Assembly (NCBI RefSeq): GCF_011927725.1
Contig: NZ_JAATJC010000001.1
Location: 875,001-939,000, forward strand
Length of the DNA: 64,000 nucleotides
Reading direction: 5' to 3'
Origin: Sphingomonas kaistensis
GTDB lineage: Bacteria; Pseudomonadota; Alphaproteobacteria; Sphingomonadales; Sphingomonadaceae
Position numbers and translations under genes: made by a program. Under the pieces are notes generated by a model. The model was not told where the DNA came from and did not search any database. It was given only the letters and a program-made list of their open reading frames with translations. Shown one piece after another: positions 9,895 through 17,174 of this stretch; position 1 is the stretch's first letter, and each line of letters starts with the position of its first letter.

Positions 9895-10158
9895 ATGGCG
9901 CAACCTTTGCCAAGCAGGAAACAGGCGGTCGACCTCGCCCACGGGCCCCGCAAGGTGGGCTCGCGGATCCGCCGTGCACCGCCGCCCAAGCCCGAGAAGC
10001 CGCTCAGCAAGGCGGAGTTGCGGGAGCGGGAGGCATGGATGATGTCCATCGGCATGCTTGCGGTCGCCGTGGCGCTGATGGTGATCCTGCTCGCCGTCAC
10101 CCGGTGGGGCGGGTGGAGCCCGACCCAGTACCGGGTGGAGATCAACGAGCAGGTCTGA
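9895..10158 (+). CDS. Small single-pass membrane protein
   Basis: An 87-residue protein of unknown function (91 if the upstream ATG at 9883 is used). A basic, proline-rich N-terminal half (RKVGSRIRRAPPPKPEKP) is followed by a KAELREREAWM helix, one strong membrane segment (about residues 50-71) and a short outer tail ending EINEQV. The charge distribution suggests the N-terminus is cytoplasmic. No family was recognised. It starts 35 bp after pgeF and may share its transcript. Confidence 0.6.
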   Translation: MAQPLPSRKQAVDLAHGPRKVGSRIRRAPPPKPEKPLSKAELREREAWMMSIGMLAVAVALMVILLAVTRWGGWSPTQYRVEINEQV

Positions 10159-10175
10159 GCGGCAAGCCCTCGGCG

Positions 10176-10400
10176 CTAGCTGCGCGAATGGAGCGGGCGG
10201 AACGGGGCGCGCTTGGAGGTGTCCGAGATCAGGCTCGTCTTGAGCTTGCGGGTCATGGTCGCCGCGCCGTCGTTGCTCATGCAGACAAGGCGGACTCCGC
10301 CGGCCGGGAGGGTTTCGAGGGCGGAGATGCCGACCTTGGCGCTGTCGCACTTGGCGATCACTTCGGCTTCGGTGAGCTTGAGGAAAAGGGCACGGCTCAT
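10176..10400 (-). CDS. Small conserved hypothetical protein
   Basis: A 74-residue soluble protein of unknown function. It begins MSRALFLKLTEAEVIAKCDSAKVG and has a basic C-terminal half (MTRKLKTSLISD). No catalytic motif is seen. The start codon overlaps the stop of the 54-residue gene upstream (ATGA), which supports both as real genes in one transcript. Confidence 0.6.
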   Translation of the reverse strand: MSRALFLKLTEAEVIAKCDSAKVGISALETLPAGGVRLVCMSNDGAATMTRKLKTSLISDTSKRAPFRPLHSRS

Positions 10401-10561
10401 GCGGTCACCGCCTTGATCGAGAGGAGGGGGCGGCGAGCGGCGATGCGCTGGCCGTAGGCTTCGTACAGGCCGAGGTGGGCGGTGCGCGAGGCTTCGCAGC
10501 GGGCTTCACCGGCACGGGCCAGCGACACGCCGCGTCGCAGGTACAGATAGTTGAGGTCCAT
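10397..10561 (-). CDS. Very small conserved protein (54 aa, MDLNYLY type)
   Basis: A 54-residue protein starting MDLNYLYLRRGVSLARAGEA. Short proteins with a similar MDLNYLY-x-RxxVSL opening followed by an A-H-x-L-x-x-x-Y helix recur in sphingomonads and related alphaproteobacteria, to my knowledge without assigned function. The reading frame runs from CAT (start) at 10559-10561 to TCA (stop) at 10397-10399 and overlaps the next gene by 4 bp. It is too short for most automatic ORF cut-offs, which is the main reason to list it. Confidence 0.65.
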   Translation of the reverse strand: MDLNYLYLRRGVSLARAGEARCEASRTAHLGLYEAYGQRIAARRPLLSIKAVTA

Positions 10562-10676
10562 GGGGTGGCTCCGGGGCTGGTAAGCGGGAGCGCAACAGGT
10601 CTCTCAGTCGCCCGGGCTTACGATTGCGGTCCGGGCGATGCGCCAGCCCTAGCACGCGGACCCCGAGAAAGATACC

Positions 10677-11246
10677 TCAGCCGCCCGGCATGGTCCCGGG
10701 CCGCAGGTAGCCGAACATGTGCGGCACGTAATCGGCCTTGCCCAGCGCCACCCCGGCGCTGCGCAGCAGGGCATAGGCCATGTCGACGTGGAAGCCGACC
10801 TGCGGCAGCGACCAGTCGCGGACGTAGGTGAAGCCGGTCATGTCGAACACCATGCCCATCGGCAGGGCGTGGCTGAGCGGGCGGTCGGCGGCGGCGTCGA
10901 GCTCGTCCGGGCCGACCGCGCGAACGAAGGCGAGCGCTTGCCCCAGGATCGCGCGAATCTCGGCGAGGCTGCCCGGATCGTTCTGCCCGGCGGAGGCGCG
11001 GGTGCGAAGGGCGACGGTGTCGGCCGGGGTCTCCTCCCCGCGCAGCCGCCAGATCGCCTCCTGCGCCTGGAAGGCGATCACCCGCAGCTGCGAGTGGAGC
11101 GGGAACATGTCCACCGCCAGCCGGACCGCAAGCAGGTCGGCGGGATCGTTGCCGTGGGCGAGGGCGTGCGCCTCTCCCTTGTCCAGCCATTGCGGCAGGG
11201 CGGTTAGCTGGTTGACGAGGCTTGGGACGAGGAGCTGGGTAAGCAT
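10677..11246 (-). CDS. DUF1993 family protein
   Basis: A 189-residue protein matching DUF1993, a DinB-like four-helix family of unknown function. Typical family features are the N-terminal MLTQLLVPSLVNQLTALPQWLDK segment, the HSQLRVIAFQAQEAIWRL helix and the C-terminal VGFHVDMAYALLRSAGVALGKADYV. The start was placed at 11246 because homology begins there; the open frame continues 47 codons upstream without recognisable similarity. Divergent from the DUF2200 gene, with a 118-bp shared upstream region. Confidence 0.85.
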   Translation of the reverse strand: MLTQLLVPSLVNQLTALPQWLDKGEAHALAHGNDPADLLAVRLAVDMFPLHSQLRVIAFQAQEAIWRLRGEETPADTVALRTRASAGQNDPGSLAEIRAILGQALAFVRAVGPDELDAAADRPLSHALPMGMVFDMTGFTYVRDWSLPQVGFHVDMAYALLRSAGVALGKADYVPHMFGYLRPGTMPGG

Positions 11247-11364
11247 GGCGACGCTATCGGGCAGCGCGCCGGACGCCGCAAGCACCGGCTTCCTTTGGAG
11301 GTGACGTCCACGACATTCCTCGCTTAAATTGCCAGCGGGCGCCCCTGCCCGGCGGAGCCGAACC

Positions 11365-11733
11365 ATGACGCACCGTGTCTTCACCACCAGCGTCGCCAGT
11401 GTGTACGTCCACTACGTCGCCAAGGCGGAGAAGAAGGGCCGCAGCAAGTCCGAGGTCGATGCGATCCTGCGCTGGCTGACCGGTTATTCGCAGGGGCAGC
11501 TGGACGCGGCGCTGGCGGACGGGACCGATTTCCAGACCTTTTTCGGGGAGGCGCCGGCGATGAACCCGGCGCGCACGGCGGTCACCGGCAAGGTGTGCGG
11601 GGTGCAGGTGGAAACGGTCGAGGACCCGCTGATGCGCGAGATCCGGCGGCTGGACAAGATGATCGACGAGCTGGCGCGGGGGCGGGCGATGGACAGGATC
11701 CTGCGCAGCGAACCGGCGGTCGCGGCGGACTGA
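11365..11733 (+). CDS. DUF2200 family protein
   Basis: A 122-residue protein of the DUF2200 family, whose biochemical role is unknown. The family pattern is seen from the start: [24 protein letters not shown], then [14 protein letters not shown] and the region around [12 protein letters not shown]. An acidic-basic helix ([23 protein letters not shown]) closes the protein. ATG 11365 was chosen because the family begins there; the frame extends 12 codons upstream. The GFA gene follows 14 bp downstream. Confidence 0.85.
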   Translation: MTHRVFTTSVASVYVHYVAKAEKKGRSKSEVDAILRWLTGYSQGQLDAALADGTDFQTFFGEAPAMNPARTAVTGKVCGVQVETVEDPLMREIRRLDKMIDELARGRAMDRILRSEPAVAAD

Positions 11734-11747
11734 GGGAGCGGCAGGGG

Positions 11748-12116
11748 ATGGAGAGCCACGAGGGCGGGTGCCTGTGCGGGGCGGTGCGGGTGGTGGCGCG
11801 CGGCGAGCCCAAGCGGGTCGGGCTGTGCCACTGCCTCGACTGCCGCAAGCATCATGGCGCGGTGTTCTATGCCAGCGCGATCTTCGCGGCGGAGGCGGTG
11901 ACGATCAGCGGCGAGACGCGGGCGTGGAACAACCGCCACTTCTGCCCGGCCTGCGGCGGGTCGGTCTTCGCGCGATCGGGGGACGAGGTGGAAGTGATGC
12001 TGGGCGCGCTGGACGAGCCGGGCGTCTTCACCCCGACCTACGAATTGTGGACGGTGCGGCGGGAGCCGTGGCTTCCGGCGTTCGCGGTGCAATCGTTCGA
12101 GCGGGACCGGGACTGA
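11748..12116 (+). CDS. GFA/CENP-V family zinc-binding protein
   Basis: A 122-residue protein of the glutathione-dependent formaldehyde-activating (Gfa) fold. The two zinc sites are visible: GGCLCGAV (Cys8, Cys10) with CHCLDC (Cys27, 29, 32), and FCPACGG (Cys66, Cys69). Many proteins of this fold are not shown to act on formaldehyde, so the enzymatic activity is open. ATG 11748 has AGGGG just upstream. Probably co-transcribed with the DUF2200 gene. Confidence 0.85.
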   Translation: MESHEGGCLCGAVRVVARGEPKRVGLCHCLDCRKHHGAVFYASAIFAAEAVTISGETRAWNNRHFCPACGGSVFARSGDEVEVMLGALDEPGVFTPTYELWTVRREPWLPAFAVQSFERDRD

Positions 12117-12132
12117 GGCCCGGCACCAGGGG

Positions 12133-12399
12133 TCAGCGGCGAACCGGCTCGCAGGCGAAGCCGTCGTTGTCGCCGTCCATCCACGGCCGATAGCCCGGCT
12201 GCCCGCGGCGCAGCGGAGCGATGCCGAGCGCACGGATCTGGCGGCAACCCGAACAGGTCACGCTCTTCTCCCGCGCGCTGAGCGAACGCATCTGCTGCTC
12301 CTGTTGCGCGGCGTCATACGGGCGCGCATTCTGGGCGGCGTGGGCGATGGTCGCCAGCGAGGGCAACAGGACGAGGGCGGGAATGACCAGGTTGCGCAT
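12133..12399 (-). CDS. Secreted excalibur-domain protein
   Basis: An 88-residue exported protein. Residues 1-22 form a Sec signal peptide ending AHA. The C-terminal part has the excalibur calcium-binding pattern: CRQIRALGIAPLRRGQPGY followed by the acidic loop DGDNDGFACE, with two cysteines (SGC...ACE) that could form a disulfide. The family is linked to surface or nuclease-associated proteins, but its role alone is unknown. Convergent with the GFA gene and divergent from the 56-residue gene at 12532. Confidence 0.75.
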   Translation of the reverse strand: MRNLVIPALVLLPSLATIAHAAQNARPYDAAQQEQQMRSLSAREKSVTCSGCRQIRALGIAPLRRGQPGYRPWMDGDNDGFACEPVRR

Positions 12400-12531
12400 G
12401 GGCGCAGCCTATGCCGGCAATGGTTGACGAAAGGTTGCGCGGTGACGGGGCCGCGAGATGCCGCCGGGCCGCGATTGAACGATCCCGCGCGTCATCGATT
12501 CCTGCCCTGAGTCCATTGGAGGAGGCGACCT

Positions 12532-12702
12532 ATGTCGAACGAACGCGAACTGATCGATACCGGGACGGACAAGCGCTACGTCCGCCGCGACGAGGAAGGC
12601 CGCTTTAAGGAAAGCGTCGAGGTCAGCCGCTCGCTGGCCCAGGACGTGCGGCATCATGCCGAGACGAAGAAGCCGAAGAAACAGGGCGACAAGGGGGACT
12701 AA
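12532..12702 (+). CDS. Small hydrophilic conserved protein (56 aa)
   Basis: A 56-residue, highly charged protein beginning MSNERELIDTGTDKRYVRRD and ending in a lysine-rich tail (KKPKKQGDKGD). The opening, with DTGTDKRYVRRD and GRFKES, looks like a conserved short protein of sphingomonads without known function. A strong ribosome site (GGAGGAGG) lies upstream of ATG 12532 and the stop TAA is at 12700-12702. Probably cytoplasmic and unstructured. Confidence 0.7.
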   Translation: MSNERELIDTGTDKRYVRRDEEGRFKESVEVSRSLAQDVRHHAETKKPKKQGDKGD

Positions 12703-12766
12703 ATTAGCCATCGTACGTGTCAGACGCAGTCGGTCAGATGGGCAGCGCTGATGCCGCGATTGAAGG

Positions 12767-12792
12767 GGCTGGAGGAGTTTGAACCTCCAGCC
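12767..12792. repeat. Perfect 9-bp inverted repeat
   Basis: GGCTGGAGG (12767-12775) is followed after eight bases by its exact reverse complement CCTCCAGCC (12784-12792). It lies between the 56-residue gene and the small membrane ORF at 12805. No T-run follows on either strand, so it is not a standard terminator. The inner part (GGAG-TTTGAAC-CTCC) resembles a tRNA T-arm, but no cloverleaf can be completed. It sits at the left edge of the accessory patch. Confidence 0.5.
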
Positions 12793-12804
12793 TTCATAGG
12801 CAGG

Positions 12805-12984
12805 ATGGATCGGATTGCGCGCCGCCGCCGCCGGCTTTGGATGCTCGCGCTCGGCGGAGCGTTTCTGACTGGTGCGTTTCTTGGATTGCTGCTGATCTGG
12901 CGCCGGAAGGCGGAGGGTCGGGCGAATGTCCAGAACGTAACGTGGTCGGTGCAGCAGTTGAACGAGCTTGGCGGGTGCGGTTGA
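12805..12984 (+). CDS. Small membrane protein, possible lysis-module remnant
   Basis: A 59-residue ORF with a very basic start (MDRIARRRRRLW), one membrane segment (about residues 13-30), then RRKAEGRANVQNV and a short tail. Its architecture (short basic N-terminus, one span, charged outer part) resembles an inner-membrane spanin or small holin, but no family match can be claimed. ATG 12805 follows CAGG. Its end overlaps by 10 bp a fragment that resembles the N-terminus of a phage-type M15 peptidase, which is what suggests a lysis origin. Confidence 0.4.
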   Translation: MDRIARRRRRLWMLALGGAFLTGAFLGLLLIWRRKAEGRANVQNVTWSVQQLNELGGCG

Positions 12985-13148
12985 GCCGGTCGTTCTTCAT
13001 TCGCGACATGCTGCACAGCGAGATTGCGCAGGCGCATGGGGTGACCAATTTGGCGAGAAGGCGATTGTGCGAGCAACCGCTGAAGCCGTTGCAGGAGCGC
13101 TGCGCGGGGCACGATCCGACAGGCCGATCCTTGCCGAAGAAGACTTGA
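12975..13148 (+). pseudogene. Truncated M15-type D-Ala-D-Ala peptidase-like N-terminus
   Basis: From GTG 12975 the frame reads VRLSRSFFIRDMLHSEIAQA, then HGVTNL and LCEQPLKPLQERC. Peptidase M15_3 proteins (phage endolysins and D-Ala-D-Ala carboxypeptidases) typically open with a similar LSxxFxLxEMxxSxxAxxxGIxN stretch, a short loop and a LCxxVLxPLR helix. Here the loop after HGVTNL is shortened, the frame stops after 57 residues, and the zinc ligands and catalytic core (normally SGYRS, H...D...H) are absent. If the match is right this is a broken gene. The resemblance is by eye only. Confidence 0.4.
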
Positions 13149-13214
13149 GAGCAGCGGAGCCCGTTTAGACTTACAGACTTAGATACCTTTTACATCAAGT
13201 TCTTCAGTTTATTA

Positions 13215-14774
13215 TCATGTAGTCCGCAATATATAGCGCGACTTCGGATCTCGTTCCTTACCTGTTACGCTAAAGCGCTCTAAGACCTCCTTATCGGCCA
13301 TGCTGTCTAACAGGCGCTTAGCTGTGCGCCAATCGCACGAAAGTAGGCGACTAGCGTCCGAGACATTGATCCCCTCATGCTCAGCAATGTAGTTTACGAC
13401 CATTTTCTCTTTGCCATTCAGACTTGAGAGGAGCTTATCTCCCAGCACAAGAGCAGCATTCGCGTCGACGAAGGTCTTTCTCGCCTCAAGATTGTTTCGG
13501 AGTGTCGCATGAACCTGAAAATGGCCTACTTCTCGCTGGGAGAATTCGGGGCTAGGTAATCCGACGTCTCCCATCGCGTCCCTCATACGCCGAGTTCCCT
13601 CGTGAGCACACTTGACGAAGCCAAAGTAAAACAAGGCCTCCATCAGAAAGGGATTCCGCGGGTTATGAGTATCATAGATATTTTCGGGTGTGACTGGAGG
13701 TAAAAAGCCACCCGGGCTTTCTACAGTGAAGCGGTCATCAAACATCTTCACAAATACGACCATATTCCGATAATTATACGACCGATGGACCAATGCGTTT
13801 GTGACTGCCTCAATCCAAGCGTCTTTCGGATACTCTGGTCTGGTGAAGAACCTTCCGTTTTTACCAAGCCTTGTGAAATTCCGCATTTGCTTGGAAATGA
13901 TTTCCTCAGCATCGTTCAGGATGACTGGGATGGCGCCATCGATGAAACTATCTTGTATGAGATTGTAGGAACTCCCAGTTCCCTCCTCAACACCGTCAAA
14001 GCGTTGAAACCTGATGCGAGCGCCAGGGCAAACTGCTCTAGGGTCCTTGGAGAACAGCAATGCACATGCGAGGTTCGGTCTGAAGTCTGCTGTAGTGCCT
14101 TTGCCCAAGTGGTTGAGCGTTAGAATTTCTTCGTTCGAGTGTTCACGGCTTAGACCTCTGATCGAACGAAAAGAGTCTGCGAATTCGGTAATAAGTTTTT
14201 GATTGAATTCTTCCGGGTAACTGAGCTTGACCGGTTCCTTTTCGTAGTCGATCTCACCTCTAGATATCCTGATTTCTCGTTTCTCTTCCTCACTGATGCG
14301 ACGCTTACGATCTCCTTGACGAATGTACGCAGTTCCTGAGGTCGTCTCCACGAGCCTGTTGTCTCTAAAGAAAACTCGCAAAAGGAGTATTCGATCGGGC
14401 TCTCCCCGTTTGTTCATCACTTCTAGGGTGCGGAAATCGAGCCTAGCATCAGGACAGAAGTCGCCAACGCTATACAACGCATTCACCTTGTCCATCGCGA
14501 CGCACGACAAGCCACCGATACTGCCGTCGTTCTCTACTCCGACGAGTAGGACACCTCCGTGAGGCGCGCTGTTTGCGAAGGCGCATACGTCATCCGCCAA
14601 ATCTCGGGCGGAAATGCGGGCAGACTTTCTGTCTACGCGGTAATCTTCCTCAAAGGCACTTATCAGTTCAGGCGTCAATGAGTTGAAGATGTCATCTGGT
14701 GTCCAGAGCTCCAAGCGCGACGGCTGAGGCGGCGATGCCCGGATGAAGTCTGGAAATCCAAGCTGCTCAACCAT
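13215..14774 (-). CDS. AlbA_2 (Schlafen-like) ATP-binding protein, AT-richer than surroundings
   Basis: A 519-residue protein with three recognisable parts. Residues about 44-165 form an AlbA_2/Schlafen-like domain (DYRVDRKSARIS, FANSAPHGGVLLVGVENDG, AYIRQGDRKRRIS). Residues about 305-420 resemble the HATPase_c_4 module, with EAVTNALVHRSY (322-333) and ESPGGF (352-357). Residues about 453-502 look like a winged helix. Members of this family are annotated as putative transcriptional regulators and often occur in defence or accessory islands; a biochemical role is not established. Base composition and codons (AAA, TTA, AGA) are clearly AT-richer than all neighbours, a sign of horizontal transfer. 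The upstream region carries a 14-bp palindrome (14793-14830). Confidence 0.85.
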   Translation of the reverse strand: MVEQLGFPDFIRASPPQPSRLELWTPDDIFNSLTPELISAFEEDYRVDRKSARISARDLADDVCAFANSAPHGGVLLVGVENDGSIGGLSCVAMDKVNALYSVGDFCPDARLDFRTLEVMNKRGEPDRILLLRVFFRDNRLVETTSGTAYIRQGDRKRRISEEEKREIRISRGEIDYEKEPVKLSYPEEFNQKLITEFADSFRSIRGLSREHSNEEILTLNHLGKGTTADFRPNLACALLFSKDPRAVCPGARIRFQRFDGVEEGTGSSYNLIQDSFIDGAIPVILNDAEEIISKQMRNFTRLGKNGRFFTRPEYPKDAWIEAVTNALVHRSYNYRNMVVFVKMFDDRFTVESPGGFLPPVTPENIYDTHNPRNPFLMEALFYFGFVKCAHEGTRRMRDAMGDVGLPSPEFSQREVGHFQVHATLRNNLEARKTFVDANAALVLGDKLLSSLNGKEKMVVNYIAEHEGINVSDASRLLSCDWRTAKRLLDSMADKEVLERFSVTGKERDPKSRYILRTT

Positions 14775-14792
14775 GTCTCAGACCATCTCTTG

Positions 14793-14830
14793 CTCTGGAT
14801 ACTCTGTACAAAAATCCAGAGTATCCAGAG
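14793..14830 (-). promoter_or_regulatory. 14-bp perfect palindrome in the leader of the AlbA_2 gene
   Basis: CTCTGGATACTCTG (14793-14806) and CAGAGTATCCAGAG (14817-14830) are exact reverse complements separated by ten bases. The element ends 19 bp before the ATG of the AlbA_2 gene. It could be an operator, or in RNA a stem-loop sequestering the leader. Each arm is made of the unit TA(C/T)CCAGAG that also makes the tandem array at 14902-15015. Autoregulation by the gene's own winged helix is a guess. Confidence 0.55.
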
Positions 14831-14901
14831 TACGTTTCTCGCTCGGTGCATCGATCGTGCTTACGCACCATTAGGAGATTGCTGACAGGGCAAATTGGGG
14901 A

Positions 14902-15015
14902 GCACCCAGAGCACCCAGAGCACCCAGAGCACCCAGAGCACCCAGAGTACCCAGAGTACCCAGAGGTACAGAGTACGCAGAGGTGCAGAGGTGCAGAGTA
15001 TGCAGAGTACCCAGA
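14902..15015. repeat. Tandem 9-bp repeat array (GCACCCAGA/GTACCCAGA)
   Basis: Five exact copies of GCACCCAGA (14902-14946) are followed by two of GTACCCAGA (14947-14964), then degenerate 8- and 9-bp copies (GGTACAGA, GTACGCAGA, GGTGCAGA twice, GTATGCAGA) and a last GTACCCAGA (15007-15015). It lies between the AlbA_2 gene and the 3' end of nrdB. Frames across it read monotonously (S-T-Q on plus, W-V-L on minus), and I judge it non-coding. There are no spacers, so it is not a CRISPR. Confidence 0.9.
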
Positions 15016-15032
15016 GTAGAGGAGTAACAGCC

Positions 15033-16106
15033 TTACTCCGCCGCCACCCCAGCATTAGCGAACAGCCCGCCCTCGCCCTCGGCCGGAACCGCCGCCTCGG
15101 CTTCCGCCGCGCCGTCGTTCGCGACGCGCGCCTTCTGCCTTCGGTCGAAGCTGTCCCACACCTGATTCCAGTCGCCCTTGGTCGCGGCCTTGGAATATTC
15201 GGTCGCGCGCTGCTCGAAGAAATTGGCGTGCTCGACGCCGTTGAGGAGCGGGGCGAGCCAGGGGAGGGGGTGCTCGTCGACCATGTAGATCGGCTGGAAC
15301 CCGAGCTGCCCGAGGCGCCAGTCGGCAATATAGCGGATGTACTTCTTGATCTGCTTGGGGGTCATTCCCTCGACCGGGCCCTGCTCGAAAGCGAGGTCGA
15401 TGAAGGCGTCCTCCAGGCGGACGGTCTTCTGGCACTGGTCGATGATGCTCTCGCGCACGTCGGCGGTGAGGCAGTCGCGTTCCTTCACGAAGGCGTGGAA
15501 CAGCTTGATGATGCCCTCGCAGTGGAGGCTTTCGTCGCGCACCGACCAGCTGACGATCTGGCCCATGCCCTTCATCTTGTTGAAGCGCGGGAAGTTCATC
15601 AGCATCGCGAAGCTGGCGAACAGCTGCAGCCCCTCGGTGAAGGCGCCGAACATGGCCAGCGTCTTGGCGATATCGGCATCGGTGTCGACGCCGAAGGTGT
15701 TCAGATAGTCGTGCTTGTCCTTCATCTCCTTGTACTGGAGGAAGGCGCTATATTCGCTTTCGGGCATGCCGATGGTGTCGAGCAGGTGCGAATAAGCGGC
15801 GATGTGCACCGTCTCCATGTTGGAGAAGGCGGTCAGCATCATCTTGATCTCGGTCGGCTTGAACACCGAGCCGTATTTGTCGTGGTAGCAATCCTGCACC
15901 TCGACGTCGGCCTGCGTGAAGAAGCGGAAGATCTGGGTCAGCAGATTACGCTCGTGCGGCGTCAGTTTCTGCGCCCAGTCGCGGCAGTCCTCGCCGAGCG
16001 GCACTTCTTCCGGCATCCAGTGGATCTGCTGCTGGCGCTTCCAGAATTCGAACGCCCACGGATATTCGAAGGGCTTGTAGGCCTTGTTGGCTTGGAGAAG
16101 GGGCAT
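15033..16106 (-). CDS. nrdB: Class Ia ribonucleoside-diphosphate reductase subunit beta
   Basis: A 357-residue radical-generating subunit (R2) that holds the di-iron centre and tyrosyl radical and supplies the radical to NrdA. The start MPLLQANKAYKPFEYPWA is typical of alphaproteobacterial NrdB. The metal-ligand helices are seen around FFTQADVEVQDCYHDKYG and SNMETVHIAAYSH, with further ligands near RDESLHCEGI. There is no N-terminal ATP-cone. The C-terminal tail, which docks on NrdA, is Ala/Glu-rich with GGLFAN. nrdA is on the same strand about 3.1 kb upstream, so the two are not in one tight operon. Confidence 0.95.
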   Translation of the reverse strand: MPLLQANKAYKPFEYPWAFEFWKRQQQIHWMPEEVPLGEDCRDWAQKLTPHERNLLTQIFRFFTQADVEVQDCYHDKYGSVFKPTEIKMMLTAFSNMETVHIAAYSHLLDTIGMPESEYSAFLQYKEMKDKHDYLNTFGVDTDADIAKTLAMFGAFTEGLQLFASFAMLMNFPRFNKMKGMGQIVSWSVRDESLHCEGIIKLFHAFVKERDCLTADVRESIIDQCQKTVRLEDAFIDLAFEQGPVEGMTPKQIKKYIRYIADWRLGQLGFQPIYMVDEHPLPWLAPLLNGVEHANFFEQRATEYSKAATKGDWNQVWDSFDRRQKARVANDGAAEAEAAVPAEGEGGLFANAGVAAE

Positions 16107-16404
16107 CGAGGAACTCCCTTGAGGATCAGGTGAAGAGGGCGGCGCGGCGGCCGGAAAGGGTGGTTGCGGCAGCGGCTTTCGCGCCGCGGGTGGACCGAAC
16201 GGCAGGCCGCGGCGCAGCGGGCTGCGCAGGACGGGCGATGACGACTCGGTGCACCAGAAGAATCTCCTGCCTCATGACGGGCATGCGCAAGATATAGCGT
16301 ATGGCTGGCCCCGATGCATCAATCTCTTGCGAGTTGCGCACCATTTTATCCACAACAAATGGTCTAGGTTGTGTGTGGTTTGCGCGCGTCCCGCGCCAGG
16401 TCGT
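16107..16404 (-). promoter_or_regulatory. nrdB upstream region
   Basis: A 298-bp stretch before nrdB with no gene I can support. A Shine-Dalgarno-like GGGAG lies just before the nrdB ATG. The distal part (16320-16380) is noticeably AT-rich and carries a perfect DnaA box and an inverted CACAAC...GTTGTG pair (16351-16356 and 16368-16373). An open frame across it (75 codons) has no recognisable similarity and is treated as chance. Confidence 0.5.
16346..16354 (+). promoter_or_regulatory. DnaA box upstream of nrdB
   Basis: TTATCCACA, an exact match to the DnaA-box consensus, about 240 bp upstream of the nrdB start. In E. coli DnaA regulates nrdAB through such boxes. It is flanked by CCATTT and AAATGG, which form a short inverted repeat around it. 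Function here is inferred. Confidence 0.5.
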
Positions 16405-16719
16405 TCAGGTCAGGAGGTCGACGGTGAGGATGGCGGCGCCAAGCAGGAACAGGATGGCGGCCAGGGCGCGGGTCGCGCCGGGTCCGAGGCCGCGCCTGGC
16501 CGAGGGATTGCTTGCGGCGCCCATCAGGACGGTGGCGGCAAGGCCCCACATGGTGGCGGCGGCCAGGAAATCGCCGGTGCTGCCGCCCTCGAGCATCGCC
16601 GGTGCAAGCTGAAAGAGCGAGGCCAGCACGGTCAGGATCAGCAGGAGGGTGGCAACGCCGAGGGCGAGGACCGCCCACTCGGCCCAGCGGGTGCTGGTGC
16701 CGGCAGGCTCGTTGCTCAT
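16405..16719 (-). CDS. Small polytopic membrane protein
   Basis: A 104-residue hydrophobic protein with about three membrane segments (WAVLALGVATLLLILTVLASL, FLAAATMWGLAATVLMGAA, ALAAILFLLGAAILTV). No family recognised. Its ATG (16717-16719) overlaps the stop of the upstream membrane-protein gene (ATGA), so both are made from one transcript. Located in the segment that separates nrdA from nrdB. Confidence 0.6.
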   Translation of the reverse strand: MSNEPAGTSTRWAEWAVLALGVATLLLILTVLASLFQLAPAMLEGGSTGDFLAAATMWGLAATVLMGAASNPSARRGLGPGATRALAAILFLLGAAILTVDLLT

Positions 16720-17042
16720 TCGCCGAACGCCAGCGGCAGCAACGCGAAGCCGATCAGGATCATGAACATCTGCCACTTGCGCTCTCCCAGCGTGCCGGGG
16801 GCAAGCTCGGGATCGCGGCGGAGGAGGAAGCTGCCGCCGAACACAAAGGGAAAGATGAAGACGGGGCTGTCGAAGCCGGTGCGCAGGATATGCGTCCGGT
16901 CGGCGAAGAACAGCAGGAGCAGCGCCAGCGCGACGACCTCGGCCAGGACGCCGAACCACTGCCACCGATCGAACGGGCGGGCGATCGGGTGGACGGTCGT
17001 TTGCGTCGCGAGGGGGTCGAAGTTGGACTGGCGGTAACCCAT
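16716..17042 (-). CDS. Small membrane protein
   Basis: A 108-residue protein with a soluble N-terminus (MGYRQSNFDPLATQ), then about three membrane segments: VLAEVVALALLLLFFA, PVFIFPFVFGGSFLL and MFMILIGFALLPLAF. The start at 17042 was chosen over an upstream frame extension because the extension has no hydrophobic or recognisable content. Translationally coupled to the 104-residue membrane protein downstream. Function unknown. Confidence 0.55.
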   Translation of the reverse strand: MGYRQSNFDPLATQTTVHPIARPFDRWQWFGVLAEVVALALLLLFFADRTHILRTGFDSPVFIFPFVFGGSFLLRRDPELAPGTLGERKWQMFMILIGFALLPLAFGE

Positions 17043-17174
17043 CGGACGAAACTCCGGGAAGAGGAAAGGCAAACATGACCGGCGGCGCGGTCGGGCCAAG
17101 CGACTTGCTGCAAGCGGGCGCTCATCGGCGACGGACGACCGGTTGCGAGGCACGGCCGGAGCGAACCTTCGCGC

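Noticed and set aside
12767-12792. tRNA-like T-arm (GGAG-TTTGAAC-CTCC)
   Set aside because: No acceptor, anticodon or D arm can be formed on either strand; only an inverted repeat is supported.
14902-15015. CRISPR array
   Set aside because: Units are 9 bp, contiguous and without spacers, and no cas gene is nearby.
14861-15328. Minus-strand open frame through the 9-bp repeats with W-V-L repeats
   Set aside because: The repeat simply keeps one frame open because its period is a multiple of three; the rest is a shadow of nrdB.
16126-16353. 75-codon minus-strand frame upstream of nrdB
   Set aside because: No similarity or hydrophobic pattern; it covers the presumed regulatory region including the DnaA box.
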